From assembly GCF_004118265.1 (NCBI RefSeq), contig NZ_SDHW01000006.1:304558-368557 (forward strand): a stretch of 64,000 nucleotides of DNA, in the 5' to 3' direction. Positions 8,965 through 18,114 of this stretch are shown here, piece by piece. The position numbers and the translations under genes are program-made. Numbering within the stretch: position 1 is the first letter of the stretch; each line of letters begins with the position of its first letter. The notes beneath the pieces were generated by a model that saw nothing but the letters and a program-made list of their open reading frames with translations, made no database searches and was not told the origin of the DNA. The DNA is from Lacibacter luteus. Lineage in GTDB: Bacteria; Bacteroidota; Bacteroidia; Chitinophagales; Chitinophagaceae.

Positions 8965-9357
8965 ATGAAAAAGCTATTTATTGCTGCATGTTTTTTTAGC
9001 GTCGTATTGTCATCTTGTAAAAAAGAAAGTTCACCTGAACCTCCTTCAATGATTGGCTTCTGGAAAGGTAAATGGGGAAATGCTGCCAACTATCCGTCAT
9101 ATGGTTATGCTGCACTCTTCCGCAGTAACGGAACCGTTCGCTTTTTTGATGGAGCAGATACAGCTACTGCTTCAAAAGCAGAAGGCACCTATATTGTTTC
9201 CGGTTCAACTGTAACTGCCACATATACGTATACCGGCTCATCTAACCCTATTTCAGTTTCAGCTGCCGTAAATTCAAAATTTACATTCCTCGAAGGTTCG
9301 TGGGGAACAGGTGGTAATGCAACCAATGGTGGTTTATGGATTCTTGTAAAACAATAA
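8965..9357 (+). CDS. Small secreted lipoprotein
   Basis: The frame is open from 8653, but the ATG at 8965 directly precedes a lipoprotein signal peptide (MKKLFIAACFF...LSSC) and lies 42 bases after a good promoter, so it is taken as the start. The mature part of about 112 residues carries repeated beta-strand patterns (GTYIVSGSTVTATYTYTG) typical of small Bacteroidota envelope lipoproteins. No function can be assigned. It is a single-gene unit ending at the terminator 9382-9413. Confidence 0.65.
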   Translation: MKKLFIAACFFSVVLSSCKKESSPEPPSMIGFWKGKWGNAANYPSYGYAALFRSNGTVRFFDGADTATASKAEGTYIVSGSTVTATYTYTGSSNPISVSAAVNSKFTFLEGSWGTGGNATNGGLWILVKQ

Positions 9358-9381
9358 TCTTCTGGTTCTCTTAAAATAAGC

Positions 9382-9413
9382 AAGCATCCTGTTTTCACGG
9401 GATGCTTTTTTTA
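9382..9413 (+). terminator. Rho-independent terminator
   Basis: AAGCATCC with its complement GGATGCTT forms the stem of a hairpin with a TTTTCA loop, followed by a run of seven T. It ends the 8965 lipoprotein unit. Confidence 0.75.
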
Positions 9414-9782
9414 TAATTCTTCTTCACGTTCCAGCATCAGGATAGCACTTTGCGGAACAATAAAATATTTATCGCCTTCATACATTACTTCTGTTGCACC
9501 ACTTAAAAGAAAAATTGCAAGGTCGCCTTCTCTTGCCTGCAGGGGTACATACTTTACCTGGTCTTCATCGCTCTTCCACGGCTCATCTTCTACCGGAATG
9601 GGTATAGCATAACCCGGACCTGTTTTAATAACAAATCCCTGTTGCACTTTTTCCTTTTCCTGCACACCCGGAGGCAGGTACAAACCACTGGCGGTTCGCT
9701 GGTCGGCCGTAGCAGGTTTAATTAATACACGATCGCCAATTACGATCAGCTTCTTAAAACGGTTATCGGATGTAATACGCAT
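9411..9782 (-). CDS. GroES-like co-chaperonin family protein
   Basis: The protein carries the Cpn10 fold signatures: VIGDRVLIKPATADQRTASG at the N terminus matches the GroES roof/mobile-loop region and EVMYEGDKYFIVPQSAIL matches the C-terminal strand. At 123-130 residues it is longer than the usual 95-residue GroES because of an insertion rich in acidic residues in the middle (DEPWKSDEDQVKY). Bacteroidota commonly have this stand-alone paralogue besides the groESL pair, and no groEL is next to it here. The upstream ATG at 9803 is possible; the ATG at 9782 gives the usual N terminus. Confidence 0.8.
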   Translation of the reverse strand: MRITSDNRFKKLIVIGDRVLIKPATADQRTASGLYLPPGVQEKEKVQQGFVIKTGPGYAIPIPVEDEPWKSDEDQVKYVPLQAREGDLAIFLLSGATEVMYEGDKYFIVPQSAILMLEREEEL

Positions 9783-9933
9783 TGCTTGCTTGTTATACCG
9801 CAAAAATAAGTGCAGAACTTCTTTTACTTCCTTTTAACTACAGCCGCCGGCAGGTGTTCTTTAACAAAAAATTGCACAGCGAATGCTGCAATAACCAAAA
9901 GCTTTAACTTTATTTGACAATAAATTACATACG

Positions 9934-10632
9934 ATGGAAGAAGTAAAATCAAAAGTATTATTGGTGGAAGATGATACCAGCTTTGGAAATGTGCTGAAGA
10001 ATTATTTAGAGTTGAACGATTTTGATGTGGTGCTGGAGCGTGATGGCCGCCTTGGCCTGGCTGCGTTTCAACGGGAGAAGTTTGACATTTGTTTGCTGGA
10101 TGTAATGATGCCGCATGTAGATGGTTTTACATTGGCTGAAGAAATTCGTGATATTGATCCAGACGTTCCTTTGTTTTTCCTGAGTGCGAAAACAATGAAG
10201 GATGATATTTTAACCGGTTACAAACTTGGCGCCGACGATTATATTACCAAACCTTTCGACAGCGAAGTGTTGTTAATGAAGATCAAAGCCATTTTGAAAC
10301 GGAATGAAGAAACCAAACTGGAAACAGAAAACAAAGAGTTCGACCTGGGTATCTATCATTTCAACCCTAAATTGAGAGAGTTGACCATTGAAGGTAAAAC
10401 ACATACCCTCTCTCCAAAAGAAAGCGAACTGCTGCGTATGCTTTGCGAATACAAAAACGATCTGTTACCAAGAGAAACAGCATTGAAACGTATTTGGGGC
10501 AGCGATACTTATTTCAACGGCCGCAGTATGGATGTGTACATTGCCAAGCTGCGTAAATACCTGAAAGACGATCCGAAGGTGGAAATTGTAAACATCCACG
10601 GTAACGGTTTCAGACTGGTAGTATCTGAATAA
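9934..10632 (+). CDS. OmpR-family response regulator (RprY-like)
   Basis: The 232-residue protein has a receiver domain with the acidic pocket Glu12/Asp13/Asp14, the phospho-acceptor Asp56 (LLDVMMP) and a conserved Lys (LSAKT), followed by a Trans_reg_C winged helix (LTIEGKTHTLSPKESELL... RSMDVYIAKLRKYL). It should bind DNA when phosphorylated. No histidine kinase is adjacent, so its partner is elsewhere in the genome. It closely resembles RprY-type regulators of Bacteroidota, but the regulon cannot be told from the sequence. Confidence 0.9.
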   Translation: MEEVKSKVLLVEDDTSFGNVLKNYLELNDFDVVLERDGRLGLAAFQREKFDICLLDVMMPHVDGFTLAEEIRDIDPDVPLFFLSAKTMKDDILTGYKLGADDYITKPFDSEVLLMKIKAILKRNEETKLETENKEFDLGIYHFNPKLRELTIEGKTHTLSPKESELLRMLCEYKNDLLPRETALKRIWGSDTYFNGRSMDVYIAKLRKYLKDDPKVEIVNIHGNGFRLVVSE

Positions 10633-10713
10633 GAGCAATTAAAATGAAAAATATAGAATGAGAAATGAAGAAGTATTTTACTTTTTTATTTCTCATTTTT
10701 CATTTCTGATTTC

Positions 10714-11358
10714 TCATTCTTCTGGTTTAGGATTGTAATAATCTTTATTGCATTGCGCAATAAAACCGAGTATTTCTTTTCTTCCCCTGTATTTAACAGC
10801 CGAGCTTACAAAACTCTGTGGCAGAAACTGCCAGGTTTTCCCCAATGCTGTTAAAAATGTTTTTACCATTGCTGCCACTTCTTTCTGTGTACTCTTATCG
10901 GCTTTGGTAAATACAATGGTAAACGGTATTTCCCATTCGCCCAGTTGATTAATAAACTGCAGATCGATCTCCTGCGGCTTGTGCCTGCTGTCTATCAATA
11001 CAAACAAATTCACCAGGTTTTCCCGTTTGCGGATGTAATTCTCAATCATTTTGATCCACTGTTTCCGTTGCCCCTGTGCAACTTTGGCATAGCCATAACC
11101 CGGCAGATCTACAAGGTACCAGTCTGTTTTTTTATTGCTTTTCTCATCCAGACTTTCAATGGTAAAATGATTGATCATTTGCGTTTTGCCCGGAGAAGCG
11201 CTGGTTTTGGCCAGCTTCTGGTTATTGCAGATCATATTGATGAGCGACGATTTGCCCACATTACTGCGGCCGATAAACGCATATTCTGCCTTATCTGGCT
11301 TAGGACATTTATCTACCGATGGACTACTGATGAGGTATGTAGCAGAATGGATATTCAC
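10714..11358 (-). CDS. engB: Ribosome biogenesis GTPase YsxC/EngB
   Basis: EngB is an essential GTPase that helps assemble the large ribosomal subunit. The sequence shows G1 GRSNVGKS (30-37), G3 DLPGYGYAKV, G4 FTKADK and the G5-like SSAVKYRG near the end. The length of 214 is normal. It is divergently oriented to menG/ubiE across a short gap. An AT-rich inverted repeat after its stop (10650-10725, built from TTTCTCATT units) separates it from the response regulator. Confidence 0.93.
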   Translation of the reverse strand: MNIHSATYLISSPSVDKCPKPDKAEYAFIGRSNVGKSSLINMICNNQKLAKTSASPGKTQMINHFTIESLDEKSNKKTDWYLVDLPGYGYAKVAQGQRKQWIKMIENYIRKRENLVNLFVLIDSRHKPQEIDLQFINQLGEWEIPFTIVFTKADKSTQKEVAAMVKTFLTALGKTWQFLPQSFVSSAVKYRGRKEILGFIAQCNKDYYNPKPEE

Positions 11359-11463
11359 GGCTGCAAGATAGTTGTTAAAGGTTAAAGGTTAAGGGTTGAA
11401 GGTTTAGGGTATAAGCAGCGGCTTTTCCTTCCACCTTCTACCTCACTCCTTACAGCTTTGCCT

Positions 11464-11471
11464 TACCTTTG
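11464..11471 (+). promoter_or_regulatory. Putative -7 box of menG
   Basis: TACCTTTG is a perfect TAnnTTTG box seven bases before the ATG at 11478, so the mRNA would be leaderless. The -33 element is not clear. Confidence 0.4.
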
Positions 11472-11477
11472 CGGCCC

Positions 11478-12224
11478 ATGGCAGAACAATATTCACACGA
11501 CAAGGTTGTACCCGATGCAGGATCGGTGGAGAGCAAGAAAAAGCAAGTGGCTGAAATGTTTGATGACATAGCTCCCCGTTACGATTTTCTCAATCGTTTT
11601 CTCTCGGCCGGTATTGATGTTAGCTGGCGTAAAAAAGCCTTGGCAAAATTGGCTCCGCTTCATCCAAAATTGATGCTGGATGTGGCAACGGGTACCGGCG
11701 ATGTGGCCATTATGGCGGCAAAACAGCTGCAGCCCGAAAAAATTATTGGTATCGACATAAGCGAGGGAATGCTGCAGGGTGGCCGAACAAAAGTAAAAGC
11801 CAAAGGGTTAGAAAATATGATTGAGCTGAAAAGCGGCGATAGTGAAACAATAAACTTTCCCGATAACACGTTTGATGCAGTAACTGTGGCATTTGGGGTA
11901 CGCAATTTCGAAAACCTGGAAAAAGGTATCGGCGAAATTTACAGGGTATTAAAACCCGGTGGACGATTGGTGGTGCTGGAATTTTCTAAACCCAAATTAC
12001 CCGGTGTACTGCAGGCATATAACCTGTACATGAGTCTGGTGGCTCCGCAGGTGGCTGGCGCAGTAAGTAAAAACAAAAAAGCCTATCAATATCTTAACAA
12101 CAGCATTAAAGCTTTTCCCGAAGGAAAAAACTTTGTTGCTGTATTGAACAAAACCGGATTTACAAACACTTCATGCAAACCTCTTACGCTCGGCATATGC
12201 AGTATTTATTGCGGCGACAAATAA
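11478..12224 (+). CDS. menG: Demethylmenaquinone methyltransferase MenG/UbiE
   Basis: This SAM-dependent enzyme makes the last methylation of menaquinone, the respiratory quinone of these bacteria. It has the N-terminal MFDDIAPRYDFLNRFLSAGID signature split over motif regions, SAM motif I LDVATGTGDVA, GVRNFENLEKG and the C-terminal PLTLGICSIYCG. The ATG at 11478 is used because it follows a -7 box; an ATG three codons upstream is also in frame. The 3' end overlaps the start of porT by about 28 bases in another frame, a conserved pairing in Bacteroidota. Confidence 0.93.
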   Translation: MAEQYSHDKVVPDAGSVESKKKQVAEMFDDIAPRYDFLNRFLSAGIDVSWRKKALAKLAPLHPKLMLDVATGTGDVAIMAAKQLQPEKIIGIDISEGMLQGGRTKVKAKGLENMIELKSGDSETINFPDNTFDAVTVAFGVRNFENLEKGIGEIYRVLKPGGRLVVLEFSKPKLPGVLQAYNLYMSLVAPQVAGAVSKNKKAYQYLNNSIKAFPEGKNFVAVLNKTGFTNTSCKPLTLGICSIYCGDK

Positions 12225-12910
12225 TCGTAACCCTGTTTCTTTTTGGCTGTATCAGTGCATTTGCTCAACGGGAAATTAACCTCCCCAACCACGAGCTTAA
12301 GCCTTACTATTTTGGTATTACACTCAGCGGCAATACGGCTTATTTTCAAATGGATCATCATTCGAAATTTTTGCAGGATGATAGTGTTGCCAATGTTAGC
12401 TCCATCAGCAAAGGTGGTTTTGGCTTAGGTTTACTTGGTACGCTTCGTTTGATCGATCACCTGGAAGCAAGAACCAACCCACAGTTGATCTTTGCAACAA
12501 GGGGAATCAATTACTACATCAATCAGCCTTTAACCGGCGACCCTAACTGGCAACAAAAAAATATTGAAAGTATTTACATCAGCCTGCCGTTACAATTAAA
12601 GTTCAGCAGCGATCGTATTGATAATTTTCGTGTGTATATGCTGGGCGGAGGTAAATTCGAATACGATTTGGCAAGCAACAGCCAGGCACGCCGTGCAGAA
12701 GATCTGGTGAAGCTCAATAAATCGGCGTTGGGTTATGAATTTGGACTGGGTTTTCATTTTTATTTTCCAACCTTCATCTTTAGTCCCGAAATAAAATTCA
12801 GCAACAGCTTTAACAGCGTACACAGCAGGGATAAAAACTTAATCTACTCAAACGTAATTGACAGAATGCAGGCGAGAATGCTGGTGTTTAGTATTCATTT
12901 GGAAGGATAA
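12197..12910 (+). CDS. porT: PorT family outer-membrane beta-barrel protein (type IX secretion)
   Basis: The protein has a signal peptide ending at AFAQ, then about 215 residues of alternating strands typical of the PorT/8-stranded barrel family. PorT is needed for type IX secretion and gliding in Bacteroidota and characteristically follows the menaquinone methyltransferase, as it does here, with the start codon inside the 3' end of menG. The sequence GYEFGLGFHFYFPTFIFSPEIKFS near the C terminus (quoted in two parts: GYEFGLGFHFYF and PTFIFSPEIKFS) is typical. The ATG at 12197 directly precedes the signal peptide. Confidence 0.85.
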   Translation: MQYLLRRQIIVTLFLFGCISAFAQREINLPNHELKPYYFGITLSGNTAYFQMDHHSKFLQDDSVANVSSISKGGFGLGLLGTLRLIDHLEARTNPQLIFATRGINYYINQPLTGDPNWQQKNIESIYISLPLQLKFSSDRIDNFRVYMLGGGKFEYDLASNSQARRAEDLVKLNKSALGYEFGLGFHFYFPTFIFSPEIKFSNSFNSVHSRDKNLIYSNVIDRMQARMLVFSIHLEG

Positions 12911-12918
12911 GCAATAGA

Positions 12919-13042
12919 AACGCTGATGACACTGAGCATTGCTGATCTTCACTGATTATTTCAAATCATTTGACCGACTTGTAATTCTGATTCATTAACA
13001 GAAAAAATCTGCGCTCATCTGTTCCATCAGCGTCATCAGTGA
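12919..13042. repeat. CGCTGATGACACTGA-type interspersed repeat
   Basis: The gap between porT and the convergent barrel gene contains related arms in opposite orientation: CGCTGATGACACTGA at 12921 and, on the other strand, CACTGATGACGCTGA at about 13042-13028. Partial units (TGATCTTCACTGATT, CTGCGCTCATCTG) fill the space. It could act as a bidirectional structure at mRNA ends. Confidence 0.5.
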
Positions 13043-13047
13043 CTCTA

Positions 13048-14763
13048 TCAATAATCATACTCCCTGTACCACAAATTCATCCGCACACCTAAACCGAGCA
13101 TGGTAGTGTTTTGTGCAGCGGCAGATCCTTTTGTAAAACGACGGAACATAAGGTTTGCATCAATAAAAATATTTTCATACAGTTCGTAACTGGCAAGAAA
13201 CAAGGCATTGATGCCTGTGCTGTTAACACCATTACCTAAACTGTATCCGTAGTTGCTGGTGCGGCCATCATCATTCAAACGAAAAATATCGCTGCCCGAA
13301 TTACGGCCACTTGCACTATCCAAACCCTGTTTCCAGTAAATAAGTTTGCCGGTTAAATTAAGTTTGCCCGTTGGCTGGTAACGAAGAACAGCAATCACTT
13401 CATTAAAGTTAGCGCCCAATGGGTGTGCCAGTGGTTGATTGTAATGAGTGTAGCTCGAAACAGAATCGAAATGCGAGTACGTAAACGGACGAACACTGTT
13501 CCACTCCAATTGCAGATCGAGGTTGCTGACATTGGCAACATCAATATACTTCATACCGAGTTGCGTACCTGTTTTGTTGCCCCACCAGCTGCGGTCTTTA
13601 CGAAGTTCTTTAATATTGAATTCATCAATGATCAACTGTCCGTAAAACTGTAAACGCTTTGCAACATTGGCTTTAAAATCTGCACCAATAAGGGCGTTAT
13701 CGCTGCTGCCGAGATTACCTTCGATTGTGCGGTAAAAAATAAGCGGGTTCATATAGCCGAATTCAAACTTATCTTTCCTGCCAAATACCACCGCTTCAAA
13801 CACACCCACATTTAACCAGGGCAAAACATTCATACTTAAATGATGCATGGCCGCATATTTTTTTGGAACGAGTGCATTGCTGTTATTGCTCTTTCCTTTT
13901 GTATGCAACTCCATAAACAGGTTCTGGTAATTGAATTTCCAGATGCGTGTGTTGAGTTTTACAAACAACTGGTTAGCGCCGAAATCGCTAAGCATTAAAC
14001 TGCGGTAACCGTTACCAATGAAATTGCGATCGTAGCCTATCTGAAAGTTGATATACTTTGCAGCATTGAATGTAAACGATCCTCTTGCATCAAAATAATC
14101 AACACCGGTTTGCTTGAATGTTTTGTAAAAATTTCCGCCGGGCACAGCATCCACACTATCGATCCATTGCTGCACAAACAAAGGACCACGCTCCTGTACA
14201 TCCATTACCATGGCATTAAAACCAACCCGGTTATCAACGCCGCCACGTACCGTTAAACCACGTTGATTGATAAAAATATTCTGGCTGGTATTGTTCAACT
14301 CCACCGACTGGCGGTAACTGATAATCGGATTAACTGCTACAAAAAAATCATCGCCATACTTTTCAATAAAGCCGGCAGGTGTTTTATAAAAACTCTTCAG
14401 AAAAGGTTTTTTGCTGTTGAATACCGAACGGTCGCCTTTAATCCATTCCTGGTTATTGAGGTAAAGACTGCGGAGATTGTATTCATCCACCTTACTTAAA
14501 CGCAAAGCAGTATCGGTATTAAAAAAAAGTGGTTTTATAGCCCGCATCGAATCTACCTTAGCTCCCAGCCACTGCACTGCGTATTTACGATCGTACGGCT
14601 TGGTGGTTGTAAAATTAAGATCGCTTACTTCGCCTGTTTTCAGCTCCAGACGGTCGATGAAATGCTGGTGTTTCGATTGCTGCGGCAGATAGGTGCTTTG
14701 CGCTGCTGCAAAAAAGGGAAGTATAAGAAGAGCCAACCATAGACTGCATTTGCTAAATTGCAT
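13048..14763 (-). CDS. Outer-membrane beta-barrel protein, Wzi/RemB-like
   Basis: From the ATG at 14763 the protein has a signal peptide (LALLILPFFAAAQ) and about 550 residues of amphipathic strands, including GYMNPLIFYRTIEGN and GADFKANVAKRLQFYGQ, which resemble capsule-assembly Wzi-type barrels and the gliding protein RemB of Bacteroidota. The frame continues 23 codons upstream, but that extension lacks a signal sequence and would overlap the divergent pyrC promoter region. The predicted site is the outer membrane. The exact function is not certain; polysaccharide handling at the surface is the family-level guess. Confidence 0.7.
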   Translation of the reverse strand: MQFSKCSLWLALLILPFFAAAQSTYLPQQSKHQHFIDRLELKTGEVSDLNFTTTKPYDRKYAVQWLGAKVDSMRAIKPLFFNTDTALRLSKVDEYNLRSLYLNNQEWIKGDRSVFNSKKPFLKSFYKTPAGFIEKYGDDFFVAVNPIISYRQSVELNNTSQNIFINQRGLTVRGGVDNRVGFNAMVMDVQERGPLFVQQWIDSVDAVPGGNFYKTFKQTGVDYFDARGSFTFNAAKYINFQIGYDRNFIGNGYRSLMLSDFGANQLFVKLNTRIWKFNYQNLFMELHTKGKSNNSNALVPKKYAAMHHLSMNVLPWLNVGVFEAVVFGRKDKFEFGYMNPLIFYRTIEGNLGSSDNALIGADFKANVAKRLQFYGQLIIDEFNIKELRKDRSWWGNKTGTQLGMKYIDVANVSNLDLQLEWNSVRPFTYSHFDSVSSYTHYNQPLAHPLGANFNEVIAVLRYQPTGKLNLTGKLIYWKQGLDSASGRNSGSDIFRLNDDGRTSNYGYSLGNGVNSTGINALFLASYELYENIFIDANLMFRRFTKGSAAAQNTTMLGLGVRMNLWYREYDY

Positions 14764-14862
14764 GCGGTTATATTTTATTCGTAAAAATAGGTTATACCGA
14801 CGATACAAATAAACAATGTACATCGGTATCACATCAAAATAAATGATTCATTAATTGATATT

Positions 14863-16206
14863 ATGCAAAACTATCTTCTTAAAAACTGTTTGCTGGTAAA
14901 TGAAGGAAGCATTAAGGCAACTGATGTTTTGGTTAAGAACGGCCGTATTGAAAAAATTGCTCCCGGCATTACTATCGAAGGAGCTATCATTGAAATAAAT
15001 GCAGAAGGTAAACATTTATTTCCCGGTGTTATTGACGACCAGGTGCATTTTCGTGAGCCGGGTTTAACTCACAAAGCCAGCATTTATACCGAAGCGAAAG
15101 CTGCCGTTGCAGGCGGCGTTACATCGTTTATGGAAATGCCCAACACGGTGCCCAATGCACTCAATCTCGATTTGCTGGAAGACAAATACACAATTGCCGC
15201 CAACACATCACTGGCCAACTATTCCTTTTTTATGGGCACCAGTAATGCCAGTGCGGATGATACGCTAAAAGCTAATCTGCATAAAGACAAGATCTGCGGT
15301 ATTAAAATATTTATGGGTGCCAGTACCGGCAATATGCTGGTTGATAATTTTAATACGCTTGACAAAGTTTTCCGTGAAAGTGAAATGTTGATAGCAACGC
15401 ATTGCGAAAGCGAAAGCATTATTAAAAGTAATTACGATAAACTCAAAGCAGAGAAAGGAGAACTATCCCCTGCCGATCATCCATTGATACGCAGTGTGGA
15501 TGCCTGTTACGAATCGAGTTTAATGGCTATACAGATTGCAAGACAATACAACACACGCCTGCATATTCTGCACATCAGCACAGCTAAAGAACTGGAGTTG
15601 TTTGGTAATATGATGCCGTTAAAAGAAAAACGCATTACCAGCGAAGTATGTGTACATCACCTGCACTTTACTGCCGATGATTATGCAACACTTGGCAACC
15701 GCATTAAGTGTAATCCTGCTATTAAAGCAAAAGAAAACAAAGAAGGGTTGTGGCAGGCATTACTCGACGACAGACTGGATATTATTGCCACCGATCATGC
15801 CCCGCATACATGGGAAGAAAAACAAGGCAACTATGAACATGCACATGCCGGTTTACCGCTGGTGCAACACCCATTCTTACTCATGTTGCATTATGCCAAA
15901 GAAGGGCGTATTTCACTGGAAAAAATCGCACAGAAAATGAGTCATGCTGTTGCCGATTGTTTCCAGATAAAAGAACGTGGTTATGTGCGTGAAGGTTATT
16001 TTGCCGATCTTGTTCTCGTTGATCTCAACAAACAACACACCGTTTCAAAAGAAAACCTGTTGTACAAGTGTGGCTGGAGCCCGCTTGAAGGCTTTACTTT
16101 CCCGGCTACTATTTCGCATACTTTCGTAAACGGACATTTAGTTTATGAAAATGGAGTAATAAATGAATCTCATAAAGGACAGCGCTTATTATTCGACAGG
16201 AACTAA
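14863..16206 (+). CDS. pyrC: Dihydroorotase
   Basis: Dihydroorotase closes the ring of carbamoyl aspartate to dihydroorotate in pyrimidine synthesis. The 447-residue protein shows the amidohydrolase pattern: VIDDQVHFREPG near residue 60, MEMPNTVPN, HCESES, HILHIST and ATDHAPH (metal ligands and catalytic Asp). The usual first HxH motif is Q60-V-H62 here, which I recall as typical of the Bacteroidota branch. The length and all later ligands are intact, so it should be active. The next gene starts 23 bases downstream. Confidence 0.9.
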   Translation: MQNYLLKNCLLVNEGSIKATDVLVKNGRIEKIAPGITIEGAIIEINAEGKHLFPGVIDDQVHFREPGLTHKASIYTEAKAAVAGGVTSFMEMPNTVPNALNLDLLEDKYTIAANTSLANYSFFMGTSNASADDTLKANLHKDKICGIKIFMGASTGNMLVDNFNTLDKVFRESEMLIATHCESESIIKSNYDKLKAEKGELSPADHPLIRSVDACYESSLMAIQIARQYNTRLHILHISTAKELELFGNMMPLKEKRITSEVCVHHLHFTADDYATLGNRIKCNPAIKAKENKEGLWQALLDDRLDIIATDHAPHTWEEKQGNYEHAHAGLPLVQHPFLLMLHYAKEGRISLEKIAQKMSHAVADCFQIKERGYVREGYFADLVLVDLNKQHTVSKENLLYKCGWSPLEGFTFPATISHTFVNGHLVYENGVINESHKGQRLLFDRN

Positions 16207-16229
16207 ACCAACAAACCGATCTGCAACCA

Positions 16230-17543
16230 TTGGAAATAGACAAAGTCACATATTACGATCTATCGATTTTTAACCCTGAGGAAGAGTATTCGTTGCTGCA
16301 ACGCATCAACTTCTGCAACACTGTTGGCGGAAGAGAGCAGCTCGAATACCTGTTAACACATCCGCATAAACAGCTGTCGAAAATTCTGCAAACGCAACAG
16401 GCATTGCAGCATATCGGTCAACTGCAGCATCAATGGCCAACGGTAATTACCAATGGAACCATCCTCATGATCGAAAAGTTTTATGGTTACCCATTCGATC
16501 ATATTCCCAACAGTTATTCTCCTTTTCCATCCTTACTATATCGTTTGTTCGATGCAGCCGATTTCCGGTTGATTCGCTATACAGTTGGTCATTTTATCGA
16601 CTTTTTGAAAGGCATGGATCAGTTGCAGCAATTACTGTGGAAAGATGATGGATCTCCTGTTCTCCAAAAGATCTTAACCGACATCCGCAAATGGATGAGC
16701 CATGAACATATTCGTGAAATGATCGCAACAGGCAACAGCAAACTGCTGCCGCAGAAAATGTTGCAGTACGGTCATTTTCTGCAATACCATTACAAAGCAG
16801 AAGCCGAACAGCTGATCGATCTTTATCACAAGCTTGATGCGTTTTACAGTATGGCAGTTGCTGTAAAAAAATTCAACCTTCATTTTCCTACAATCTACGA
16901 AAGCAACGAACCAGTGATTAAAGCAAAAGGGTTGTATCACCTGTTGTTGAAAACACCGGTTGCGTACGATATCACATTAAATCCGCAGGCAAACTTTTTA
17001 TTCCTCACCGGTGCAAACATGGCCGGCAAGAGTACATTTATTAAATCGATGGGTTGTGCCGTATATCTTGCTCATTTGGGCATGGGTGTACCGGCAGCTT
17101 CGTTTGAATTGAGTTTGTTTGATGGTTTGCTGAGTAATATACAAGTGCAGGATAATATTGTAAAGGGCGAAAGTTATTTCTTTAACGAAGTACAACGCAT
17201 TAAGAATACCGTTTTAAAAATTACTGATGGCCGTAAATGGCTGGTGTTGATTGATGAATTGTTTAAAGGCACCAACATACAGGATGCCATGCATTGCAGC
17301 ACAGCAGTAATTAAAGGTTTGGTAAAGATCAAAAGTTCGTTGTTTATTCTTTCCACACACCTGTACGAAATTGGTGAAGAGTTAAAACAATACCCGAATA
17401 TTTCGTTCCGCTATTTCGAAACAACAGCTACCAATGAGCAACTGCAGTTCAGTTACCAATTAAAAGAAGGCATCAGTAACGACCGTTTTGGTTATTTGAT
17501 TTTGAAGAGAGAGAAAGTGGTTGAAATGCTGGAGAAATTGTAG
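16230..17543 (+). CDS. MutS-family ATPase without mismatch-recognition domain
   Basis: The 437-residue protein has the MutS core lever and clamp helices followed by the ABC-type ATPase: Walker A GANMAGKST (261-268), a signature region KGESYFFNEVQRI, and Walker B LVLIDELFKGTN. It lacks the N-terminal mismatch-binding domain, so it belongs with the short MutS-like proteins common in Bacteroidota rather than with MutS1. The best start is a TTG at 16230; there is no ATG in range and the reading frame is closed just upstream by pyrC spacing. The gene follows pyrC by 23 bases and precedes a membrane protein gene by one base, suggesting an operon. Confidence 0.8.
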   Translation: MEIDKVTYYDLSIFNPEEEYSLLQRINFCNTVGGREQLEYLLTHPHKQLSKILQTQQALQHIGQLQHQWPTVITNGTILMIEKFYGYPFDHIPNSYSPFPSLLYRLFDAADFRLIRYTVGHFIDFLKGMDQLQQLLWKDDGSPVLQKILTDIRKWMSHEHIREMIATGNSKLLPQKMLQYGHFLQYHYKAEAEQLIDLYHKLDAFYSMAVAVKKFNLHFPTIYESNEPVIKAKGLYHLLLKTPVAYDITLNPQANFLFLTGANMAGKSTFIKSMGCAVYLAHLGMGVPAASFELSLFDGLLSNIQVQDNIVKGESYFFNEVQRIKNTVLKITDGRKWLVLIDELFKGTNIQDAMHCSTAVIKGLVKIKSSLFILSTHLYEIGEELKQYPNISFRYFETTATNEQLQFSYQLKEGISNDRFGYLILKREKVVEMLEKL

Positions 17544-17544
17544 A

Positions 17545-18114
17545 ATGAATACGCTTAATTTTATTTACGATGCGTTAACGGACGGCTATTTCTATGTCGT
17601 GCTTTTTTTACTACTCACCTATTTGCTCATTAAGAAATGGCGACCTTTTCTGAAAGAAGTTATTATTTCATCTAACGTATTATCGCTATTTACATACCTG
17701 TTCTTTATTGTTTATTGCATTTATACACTGTACCCGCTTATTCAACCTTTCAATGATGAAAGAGATGTTTTTTTCACGTATCAAATAACAGGCCCATATG
17801 GTTATAGCTATTGGATTCCTTTTATCAATGGCTTGGTTATCTTTACTCTCCTGCTGTTTAAGAAACCAAGAAACTCAGTCTGGATAACCGTTTGGATGGT
17901 GATTTCTGCAGCTCCTTTTTTTTATGAACAATTGATAATTTGGATTACGATGCTCTATAGGGATTATCTGCCTTCAAGCTGGAGTGTATACCATAGAGAT
18001 TTTTTCCACAACTATCCATGGATTACTTATCTATTCTCTTTAGCGGTTACTTACTCCATTCGAAAATACGTCATTAAAAGAAAAACTCCGGAATCGGTTA
18101 ACTTGCAGCAATGA
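17545..18114 (+). CDS. Multi-pass membrane protein of unknown function
   Basis: The start is the ATG at 17545, directly after the MutS-like stop codon. The 189 residues contain about five hydrophobic segments separated by short loops rich in aromatic residues, so the protein should sit in the inner membrane. I do not recognise the family. It overlaps the next gene by four bases (ATGA), showing translational coupling. Confidence 0.65.
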   Translation: MNTLNFIYDALTDGYFYVVLFLLLTYLLIKKWRPFLKEVIISSNVLSLFTYLFFIVYCIYTLYPLIQPFNDERDVFFTYQITGPYGYSYWIPFINGLVIFTLLLFKKPRNSVWITVWMVISAAPFFYEQLIIWITMLYRDYLPSSWSVYHRDFFHNYPWITYLFSLAVTYSIRKYVIKRKTPESVNLQQ

